DNA of 64,000 nt from positions 4,464,001 to 4,528,000 of the forward strand of contig CM023534.1 of the NCBI GenBank assembly GCA_013350335.1, given 5' to 3'. Both the position numbers and the translations under genes were made by a program. Position 1 is the stretch's first letter. Each line of letters begins with the position of its first letter. The notes under the pieces are model-generated. The model did not search any database. It was given only the letters and a program-made list of their open reading frames with translations, and was not told the DNA's origin. Shown here one piece after another: positions 57,701 to 64,000 of the stretch. This stretch comes from Chimonanthus salicifolius. Lineage: Eukaryota; Streptophyta; Magnoliopsida; Laurales; Calycanthaceae.

Positions 57701-60700
57701 TTGAGCACCAACACCTATGTGGGGCATCCTGGGCCCATGTGGATGGGTGATTTTGAAAGGTCTTGGCTGGTATATGGGGCATTGTAAAAATCTTTTTGAT
57801 TGTTTAAGTGAAGCCATATTTCTTGAGGTCTCAAAAATTCAGCTTTATCTAATGATGGAAATGGATCAAATTTGGTTAGATCAATTGGCTATATAACTTA
57901 TGTTGGGGTCAAATTTTGAACAATTGCAATTCATTAGGGGTGTAGAGTTTATTTTTTTGTTTTTCTTTTGTGTGTGTCTGTTGTGGCCTATGCAAATATC
58001 AACCTTAATAAAAAAAAAAGGAGGTCCCAAATCACATGGTGGGGGTGACATTCTACCCATTCTCGTCTCCTTGGTGTCTCAGTGCGTCTAGAAAGCTTTT
58101 TTTTTTTTTTTTAAAGTGGAAATGACTGATTTCATTAAATGGCTAATAATTAAGTATAGCAGGTCTATACTTTACAAAATGCATGTCATGAATCTATTAT
58201 TCTGGTATGCAACAATTAAAACCTTTGGTGGTTATCTATATATATATGGATTAAAGTAATTCTCTTTCAACGAATATAAATTCCCCGTCTGCTACATATT
58301 TTGCTGATAATCAGCTTCAGCTGGTCCGTACGAAAACTTCTACAATGATTGTCATCATCATTGTCATGAATTCTATTATCACAGACTTGGGCTTGCCTTT
58401 TGGTTTTCTACTAGTATACTCCTCTATGCCATAGTTCGAAAACTTGAAAACTCGACTCAACTTGATTTCTCACCGAGTCGAGTCAACTCGAAGACTTGGG
58501 CGAGTTTTGACTGAGTAAAAGTCAAGACTCAAGTCATATATATGTTAAAAAATTATAAAAAATAAGTCACAAAAAACACAAGGCAAAAACTTGTTTAAAA
58601 TATTTAGACATGTTTCCTATAATAAATCTAGAACTGAATTTTTTTGGTCAGTTTCGGGTTTTGGCCAAAATTTGTAACTAAAATATTGTTAGGAGGCAAA
58701 AGTCAGAAATCAAAACCTCTCTCTTTCTGCAGAAAATTTGAAGCAGAGTAAGATGAGGTGGACGAAGGAAGAAAGAAAGAAAAATGGAATCAAATTGCTC
58801 GGGCTGCACTTTAGGAGGCGGTAGAAGGAAGAAGAAAGAAAGAAAAAAAGAACTGCAATCAAATTTGCCTGGGCTGCTCTTTTGAAGGAGGAAGAAGAAA
58901 AAAGAAATAAAGAAATGAAAAAAACAGTAAACAAATACCTGCTAAAATCCACCCAAGTTTTTCTCTCTCTATTTCTCATTCTCTGTTTGGAAGTTGGATC
59001 CAAGGGTTTAAGGCAGTAAGGTTTGCAAAGCTCTTTTACATTAAACTTGATTTTCCCTTTTTGCCTTCATGAATTTAGTAAATTTATACCAATATGTCTA
59101 TTGAACCAAGACTCAACTCATCCGAGTTTTCGGCCTGACTCAGTGAGTCAACCAAGTCAGGCAGAAAACTTGTGTGAAGCTCAAGTCTCTAGGTGAGTTG
59201 CTCAAAATTCTATTTGAGTTTAGTTGACTTGGCTGAGTCGGCCAAGACAAAAATGAGTTTTTAAACAAGGGTGGGTGCTCATGAACAAAATTCTCTGTTT
59301 CTGTGCATTTAAGATGTCACTTTGTACTTTTTGATTGATTCGATATGTTGCTTGTGACTACTTCATTCCAAGTCTTCGCTGGCCTTCCTATGTTGGAGAT
59401 AACTTGTATCCATGTCTTTGTTGGTCAAATTGCTCATGGCTCCATTTCAAACAAGATAACTTCTACTCCAATTGATCTGTCTTGGCTCGACCCTTATGCT
59501 ACGGAGTTTTCAAGTATTGTGACAATTTTGAAATGGTCAAGTCCTGTGACAATTGGGGTCCAATTCTCTCTCGTCTATTTCTGCCATTGGATACTTTCGA
59601 TTCCTAAAGACACCACAATCACTCATAAAGAGTTATGTGCACTTAATCCAGCTCGACATCACTTAAGTGATCCAACACAATGTTAAAAAGAAATAACTAG
59701 GAAAATAATTCCTCCATCTTCGTAAGATTGCAAAGGCACAATTGCAACATTAAATTATGCATGCTTATTGATTTTGAGATGTCCTTTATGGGAGTTTGTG
59801 TGCTAACTGATATGAACTGCTTGTATCAGATCATGGCAATTGGAACACTAGCCTTATGCTATAACAACCTTGAAGTTTTCCAAGGAGTAGTTAAAATGAG
59901 ACGAGGTGAGGAAGTTATCTTTATAGATTTCTTTTCTTGTCTGTTGGAGTTGGATTGGATGCAAATAATAAAGCAAGTTTCTAGTATCTTTATTTCGTAG
60001 AAGCTTTTTTTTCTCTCTGTTTTCCTCCCTACCTGTTTATGATATGCATCTCTTGGAAAGCAGGTGTGGTGCTGGTTCTCATTCATTTCCATATGTAAAA
60101 TTTTTTCCCCAGGGCTAACAGCGAAAGTTATTCATCAAACGAGAACAATGTCTGATGTTTATGGTGCTTTCTTTAGTTTTTCTTGCATGTTGAAGGCCAA
60201 GGTATGTCAGTCATGTGTTACCTGTATGAATTTGTTTGGGGAGAAAGAAACAAACTAGTGATTTGATGTGTGATTCTATATACATCTGTTTATTTTTTCC
60301 ATGAATTATATGCTTTGATTTACTAATCTTCATCTTTTTATGAGCCTTGATAGTGTTCAAATGTAATAAACTAGATCCTTGATGATTATCAAGATCCTGG
60401 TTGCAGCTTTTGTGCTTTATTTCTTATTATAATATAATTTATTTAGTAAAAGGAAACAATACCGAAATATATACTATTAACATACATCATCACCCCAGCA
60501 CCCCTCCATTCCACACCCGCATACAAAGAGGAACATGCATCATAAAATGGAATCTAAATCACAAAATTGATACTATTTGTGCCTGATAAGCAAATTCTCT
60601 CTCCACCCCATGCTTTTCTAAGAAATTTTCAATGTAACTTGTATTCTCTTAAAACAAATAGAAGAGGCTGAACTCTTCCAAGGTGAGGAATTAATGTCCT

Positions 60701-62923
60701 TGAAGACTGATTTAAGCTTCCATGGATGTCTCATCCTTCAAGTTGTCCACTTGGTCACATTAGAGGAGTGGCTTTCAGTCAGAAGCCTTCCAAGACTGAA
60801 GGGAAGTCTCTATATATCCAAAGCATCTTGAGTGGTAAAAGTTCTTCCTCATTTGCTTCATAACTAGAGTGGAGGTAAGAAGCAAGAGCTTACCCATTTT
60901 CGTTATGTAGAACTCCTCTAATTCCGGCCGTTCCAATTTTCACTTTTTTTTTTCTGTGACATCGGATGTCAGCTAAACCAACCTTGGTGGAATCCAAAGA
61001 ATACTGAGTTTAGGTGTGGATTTTCCCTCCACATGTTACCTTCCCAATTTCTCAAAAAGGTCACACCTAAAAAGATTTAAATTCCTTCATTGGTCATTAA
61101 CCGTTTTAAATTGGGAGGGTTAAAAGGTTATAACTGTAAGTCTTGCTAATTCCAACATTTCATGAGATTCATTCTGCTTAGCATGTAAGACCCTCTTGAT
61201 TTTTTCTTTACACATGGATCACAGAATCACCAATTGAACTAATTTCCGCATCCATTTACCCCTAGACTGAAAAGTATCCACTCCCCATTGAAATGATAAT
61301 CCTAAAGATTGCCTAACATTACCTGTTGCGCAAAAACTACTCTGCAAGCATTTAATGAACAAAAGAACACTGAATGAAGAAATGGTTAAATGGTCTCATG
61401 TTGTCTACAAAACACAATATTGATCTGATGAAATGATGCCATGTGTGAGCAATACTTAGATTGTTGCCTTCACATCTTTATAATCTGTGCTGTACATGTG
61501 GCAGCTAGTACAACTGCAATTGTTGATTTAGTGCACCACTGTATTTTTTTCTTTTTGAGAGATAAAATTATAGAGTTTAAAAAGCGGCCCACCATGGGGC
61601 TCGAACCCAAGGTGCACAACTATATATGCATGGGCCATTGCACAGAATTGCATGATTGTACAGTTAAATACTTCCCAGTCTCCTAATTCTTGTAAATTTT
61701 TCCCATCTAATGCATACCAGTACTTGTTTGCACTGAACAATCTAAATTGCCCATCTGCATGTCATTGACACAAGTCTAGTATAATTGTTTGGTACATCAC
61801 ATTCTGGCTATGGCCTCACCTGGTTCCTGGCATGTAGTGGCAATCACCATATGTGACTGATGTGTATTGACGAAATGCTGGTGATTAATAACGACCCCAG
61901 CAAGCTCTATTCATATTTTCATGCTCTGTCTACTCACTGCATGGATTTTGTTTGTTTTCGTTTAGCCTATTTATAAGAAACATGCTCACATCCATAAACA
62001 TTCTATAAAAATGGCATCGTATAATGTCATAGACAGATATGTTCCTCTCTGTGCCCACTGTGGAATATTTTCATTGCCCTCTCTCCTTCCCCCCTCCTCC
62101 CACTTGCAAGATAAATAAATAAATAAAAACTGTGGAAAGTAAATTTTTGTTTTCTCTTTTTCCTATTTGTTCTTATTTTTATTTATTCAAGTCAATAATC
62201 CATGCATATATGAGTCTTAATGATTGAAAGGTTTTCTCAAATTAAACATCTGCATATGTTACATTATAAAGAAAATGCAGTGACCTAAGATACAAGGATC
62301 CTTCATGTGTCTTGTAGCTTCTTTATTGGATGTGGCATAGCATGGCATGGGTATTGGATCCATGTCAGATATGGCTCTATTGCATCTGAATAAATAGATA
62401 AATGAAGAAAATAAAGAGATGTATTTTTTAAGCGCTGAAATGTCTTTGATATATTAAATTTAAATGTGTCCCTGTGCTCTAAAGATTTAGCAGTGGGCTA
62501 GGTAACACCTGCACTCGCAGCTATGCCTCCAACATGTGTACCCCAATGACAGGCTAAAGGCTATTGCAGGTCAACAAGAATGATCCCAATGCAACACAGA
62601 CACTGAACCGAGTAGAAGCAATACAAAGGGCTTGCAGAGACTTTGGAGTGCTAGATAAAAGGTTAGTCATGATCTCTAAATTTCTTCGGTTTGTACACGA
62701 GTTCCATTTGTGTGACCATGCTTTCTGGGCTTCAACAGATCATTTGTGGATGAGAGCAAGCCTATGTACAATTCAGCTCTGGTTCGTCCTTGTACTCTAC
62801 TTTTTCCCCTTTTTTGTGCTAGGAATGTGGAATTGTATCTAATTTTCTAGACCTTTTCCCATGCAGATTATTGCAGTGATCATTCTGCTATCGATCTTGT
62901 TTGCATTTCTTTCCATTAAATGA
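42748..62923 (+). CDS. SQS: squalene synthase, complete, 13 exons
   Basis: Endoplasmic-reticulum enzyme that joins two farnesyl diphosphates through presqualene diphosphate to squalene with NADPH, the first committed step to sterols and triterpenes. Exons: 42748-42942, 44715-44757, 46615-46704, 47885-47960, 48074-48143, 54399-54542, 54659-54763, 57155-57301, 59830-59905, 60113-60201, 62570-62661, 62739-62781, 62867-62923. All introns are GT-AG and phases agree, giving 408 residues, as in other plant enzymes (about 410). Residues 44-58 include [15 protein letters not shown]. First Asp-rich motif DTVED at 77-81. Conserved [10 protein letters not shown] at 168-177. Second Asp motif DYLED at 213-217. 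C-terminal membrane anchor 391-408 ([18 protein letters not shown]). No stop or frameshift. Intron 5 is 6.3 kb. Confidence 0.96.
42943..44714. other. squalene synthase intron 1 with L1 tail
   Basis: No coding support. TTTTTTTGTTGAACGGTAACAAAATG at about 43963 is a minus-strand L1 3' tail, ending near 44105. Nothing else identified. Confidence 0.5.
44715..44757 (+). CDS. SQS: squalene synthase exon 2 with first Asp-rich motif
   Basis: A 43-base exon encoding [14 protein letters not shown] and the first base of a Glu codon completed by the next exon. The Asp-rich motif DTVED binds the substrate diphosphate through magnesium. Missing this small exon would remove the active site. Confidence 0.93.
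44758..47884. other. squalene synthase introns 2 and 3
   Basis: Intron 2 (44758-46614) and intron 3 (46705-47884) flank exon 46615-46704. AT-rich, with an A-run at 47771-47789. No transposon signature I can name. Confidence 0.55.
48538..48564 (+). repeat. G27 homopolymer
   Basis: About 27 consecutive G in squalene synthase intron 5, after a T-run and GGGAAAGGGAAGGG and before GGTGGTGGG. It could form G-quadruplex structures in the transcript. Length may be affected by sequencing error. Confidence 0.8.
48963..49317. mobile_element. hAT-like MITE, short copy (339 bp) with 8-bp duplication
   Basis: Element 48971-49309 is flanked by TCTTTAAC (48963-48970 and 49310-49317). Left end TTGGACTGAAATCGGGTCGG; the reverse complement of the right end is TAGGGGTGAAACTCGGGTCGG. 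Arms carry repeated CGGGT/ACCCG. No coding capacity. Same family as 12537-13467. Confidence 0.85.
49660..51040 (+). pseudogene. RTE-type LINE 3' end, split by a MITE
   Basis: Degenerate C-terminal reading near 49775-49850: [18 protein letters not shown], followed by a WYGHL-like segment at about 50000, both typical of RTE LINEs. The copy is interrupted at 50062 by the MITE 50063-50826 and resumes at 50827. It ends near GATGATGATC at 51030. Many stops. Confidence 0.7.
50055..50834. mobile_element. hAT-like MITE (764 bp) with 8-bp duplication
   Basis: Element 50063-50826 is flanked by AATTGTAG at 50055-50062 and 50827-50834. Left end CAGTGTTATCGAAC; the reverse complement of the right end is CAATGTTATCAGAACC. 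It has no transposase. Inserted inside an older RTE LINE. A different family from 48971-49309. Confidence 0.85.
51640..51900 (+). pseudogene. L1-like LINE fragment
   Basis: Reads [19 protein letters not shown], like the region after the Cys-rich domain of plant L1 ORF2. Frames break on both sides. Confidence 0.5.
51905..52280. repeat. element with 10-bp flanking direct repeat and CCGGTAAATTCCCG units
   Basis: TTTGTCACAA at 51905-51914 and 52271-52280 flanks 356 bases. Inside, GGTAAATTCCCGATAAA-like units recur at least four times. Ends show only weak inverted similarity (ATAT...CGG). A Mutator-like MITE, with 9-10 base duplications, is one reading. Confidence 0.45.
52420..52845 (+). pseudogene. 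plastid ycf1 (TIC214) fragment in the nucleus, part 1
   Basis: Reading from about 52500: [20 protein letters not shown], then [20 protein letters not shown], then [18 protein letters not shown] and SSIQRGEM. This resembles the C-terminal part of plastid Ycf1, an inner-envelope translocon protein. A TGA (about 52722) and a frame change break it, as expected for plastid DNA moved to the nucleus. It lies in squalene synthase intron 5. Confidence 0.72.
52850..53230. repeat. RTE/SINE-like tail and TATG-rich insert splitting the ycf1 fragment
   Basis: Starts TCATCATTATCATCAAAGCC, followed by GTTTTCTACTCAACC, as in the copies at 16190 and 38085. ATATGT-rich repeats occupy 53010-53050. It separates the two ycf1-like parts. 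Confidence 0.4.
53330..53665 (+). pseudogene. plastid ycf1 (TIC214) fragment, part 2
   Basis: Readings [12 protein letters not shown] (about 53527-53562) and, after a stop and frame change, [15 protein letters not shown] (about 53602-53646) resemble the extreme C-terminus of Ycf1. It continues part 1 after the insert. Several stops. Confidence 0.6.
54659..54763 (+). CDS. SQS: squalene synthase exon 7 with second Asp-rich motif
   Basis: Starts [20 protein letters not shown]. The Asp pair D213/D217 is the second diphosphate/magnesium site. Phase 0 at both ends. Confidence 0.93.
55444..56498 (+). mobile_element. L1 LINE 3' end with 11-bp duplication, carrying a nested TRIM
   Basis: GGCATGTGATG at 55444-55454 and 56488-56498 flanks 55455-56487. 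Coding-like pieces on both sides of the [23 protein letters not shown] (about 55532-55590) and, after the [23 protein letters not shown] (55989-56047), the Cys/His domain at the end of plant L1 ORF2. [15 protein letters not shown] follows (about 56200). A CT-rich run (56070-56105) has grown inside the frame. A-rich tail at 56480. Confidence 0.78.
55623..55944 (-). mobile_element. TRIM-like miniature LTR retrotransposon inserted in the L1
   Basis: On the minus strand: an LTR of about 190 bp (55944-55756) with a TATATAAG box (about 55892), then the primer site TGGTATCAGAGC (55753-55742), about 80 bases of interior, a purine tract AAGGGGAGG (55672-55664), then only the last ~35 bases of the second LTR (55657-55623, ending GTTACA). 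Flanks CAATA and CTATA are a near-perfect 5-base duplication. No coding capacity. Confidence 0.7.
56750..56835 (+). repeat. G- and T-rich low-complexity run
   Basis: GTGTGTGT, T9 and interrupted G-runs in squalene synthase intron 7. No gene. Confidence 0.7.
57302..59829. other. squalene synthase intron 8
   Basis: Apart from the possible MITE above, it holds an unbroken frame at 59345-59686 (113 codons) with no resemblance I recognise, and a T-run before ATTTCATTAAATGG at 58098 like an antisense L1 tail. Confidence 0.45.
58430..59270. mobile_element. possible MITE with CGAGTC-rich arms
   Basis: Left arm ATAGTTCGAAAACTTGAAAA then repeated GACTCGA; the reverse complement of the right arm is CTTGTTTAAAAACTCATTTT then GACTCAG repeats. 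The arms are inverted but no target-site duplication was found. The centre (58710-59000) is purine-rich. Lies in squalene synthase intron 8. Confidence 0.45.
61553..61700 (-). mobile_element. SINE, minus strand, with strong B box
   Basis: On the minus strand: GTGCAATGGCCCATG as A-box-like, then 30-40 bases on GGGTTCGAGCCCC, a near-perfect tRNA B box, and an A-rich end (CTCAAAAAGAAAAAAATA). Limits approximate; no duplication found. In squalene synthase intron 10. Confidence 0.55.
62867..62923 (+). CDS. SQS: squalene synthase last exon, membrane anchor
   Basis: A 57-base exon, 18 residues plus stop, entirely hydrophobic apart from the final Lys. It follows the short exon 62739-62781 ([14 protein letters not shown]). 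This tail anchors the enzyme in the ER membrane with the catalytic part in the cytosol. Confidence 0.9.
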   Translation: MIAVIILLSILFAFLSIK

Positions 62924-64000
62924 TCGCTCTAACCGGCTACGGTAGGTTTTTTCCTGTGTACTTTGTTGAGATGGATATGCTGCCTCAGTTTATTTAATCA
63001 TATTAGTTATATTTTTTTCCCGTGCATAAGAAAGTGAAATGTAAGTTTTCTTATAAATGTTTCAATTTGGATGAAAAGTTGGATATCTGTGCTTCTTCCT
63101 TTGGAAGAACAGAAATTTCATCAAGGATAAGAAAGTATGGTAAGGGCAGCTCGCCTGAACAGAGGATGAATGGTGACTGAGATAATGCAGCAGAACCTGA
63201 TGTACTAATCTAAGGTTATGTTAAACTAACATGAAGTACTATACTGTCTCATTATTCAGCTGCCTTAGTTCATCTTCTTTAATGAAACTCTGTTAGCAAA
63301 TGACAAAAGAGAGGCATCCAATTCCCTTGCCAGCTTTCTCGTATTTTCATTGATTAGAAAAAGTGCCATGGTTCCTTAACCTCCTCACTTGCTTATTTTG
63401 GCATAATGCAGTATAAAATGTCATTTTGTCACATATTGGATCTCTCACCACCCTCTGTGATAGTGATAGCTTCTTATTGCATTTTCTAAGTTCTGAGGAA
63501 TTATGCAAAAATCCTATAGAGTTAGAAGGTAAATAGAATTTCTTATTGCTTCAAATGGAAATATTCTTTTCAGAATGGCATATGATTCAATGCTTGGGTT
63601 GCTGCATACATGTTGCATATCTTCATTGTCACCAAAGCCTTTATATTCTCAAAAATTGAATTCTACTGTAAAATCATCTTGAATCCAGAATCTTGCATAA
63701 AATGTTAAGATGATATTTTTTTTTGGTAACATGGATCCCCACCCTACATTGGACGTGAGACTAATCCCACGAGCATGTGTAAACCTCCCAATCCATACAC
63801 ACTGGTTAGTCGATGGGGAGTAACCCCATGTGAGTGGCCTGGAGGGATTGCACGTGAATTGAACTCAAGACCTCGCTTCTTGAGGCGAGCGTCTTGATCG
63901 TCATGTCAACCCTTCTAGGTTTTTTTTTGGGTATCAAGTGAAGATGGGTCCATATTCTAAAACACATGGTAGGATGTGTAATGATTTAGTTTGAGTTAAC
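62924..64000. other. squalene synthase downstream region
   Basis: Probable 3' UTR and intergenic DNA. No further gene to the end of the window, apart from the SINE below. Confidence 0.6.
63722..63919 (-). mobile_element. SINE, minus strand, same family as 30598
   Basis: The minus strand reads CTAGAAGGGTTGACATGACG, then GCCTCAAGAAGCGAGG and the B-box-like GAGTTCAATTC, then CAGTGTGTATGGATTGGGAG and an A-run. It matches the SINE at 30598-30776. The A/T runs at both ends hide any duplication. Confidence 0.7.

Noticed and set aside
59345..59686. 113-codon frame in squalene synthase intron 8
   Set aside because: No recognisable family and no start or splice support; kept only as a note in the intron entry.

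Overview
This is a plant (angiosperm) nuclear window. The genes are split into many exons by long, AT-rich introns, and their exons assemble into two well-known plant proteins. The introns are packed with plant-type transposons (L1 and RTE LINEs, tRNA-derived SINEs, Ty1-copia and Ty3-gypsy pieces, a TRIM, hAT-like MITEs), an endogenous pararetrovirus and a plastid-derived segment. The long introns and old repeats argue against a compact genome, but the sequence alone does not fix the species.

Layout, all genes on the + strand. (1) 1-24222: the C-terminal half of the chromatin remodeller INO80, ten exons, entering from before the window. Its introns hold SINEs, LINEs, a truncated Ty3-gypsy element (minus strand), a hAT-like MITE, Ty1-copia debris and a 2.4-kb L1 remnant. 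(2) 24223-29487: intergenic, with an 88-bp micro-LINE, an intact solo LTR (26410-26848) and an L1 tail. (3) 29488-39390: a small coiled-coil gene of four exons. Its 9.2-kb first intron contains a caulimovirid-like endogenous pararetrovirus (about 30896-37860) with a tail-to-tail inverted duplication. (4) 39391-42747: AT-rich intergenic DNA. (5) 42748-62923: a complete, in-frame squalene synthase gene, 13 exons, 408 residues. Its introns hold two hAT-like MITEs, an RTE LINE split by one of them, a plastid ycf1 fragment, and an L1 that itself carries a nested TRIM. (6) 62924-64000: downstream DNA with a SINE.

The three host genes have no evident functional link: INO80 moves nucleosomes, squalene synthase commits isoprenoid carbon to sterols and triterpenes, and the coiled-coil protein is of unknown role. 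The most unusual structure is the inverted pararetrovirus locus. One junction lies at the viral tRNA-Met primer site (35217-35228), where an 8-base match joins the inverted copy to the movement-protein frame. The virus is clearly defective (five in-frame stops in the polymerase frame, a truncated movement protein, a broken second frame in one arm).
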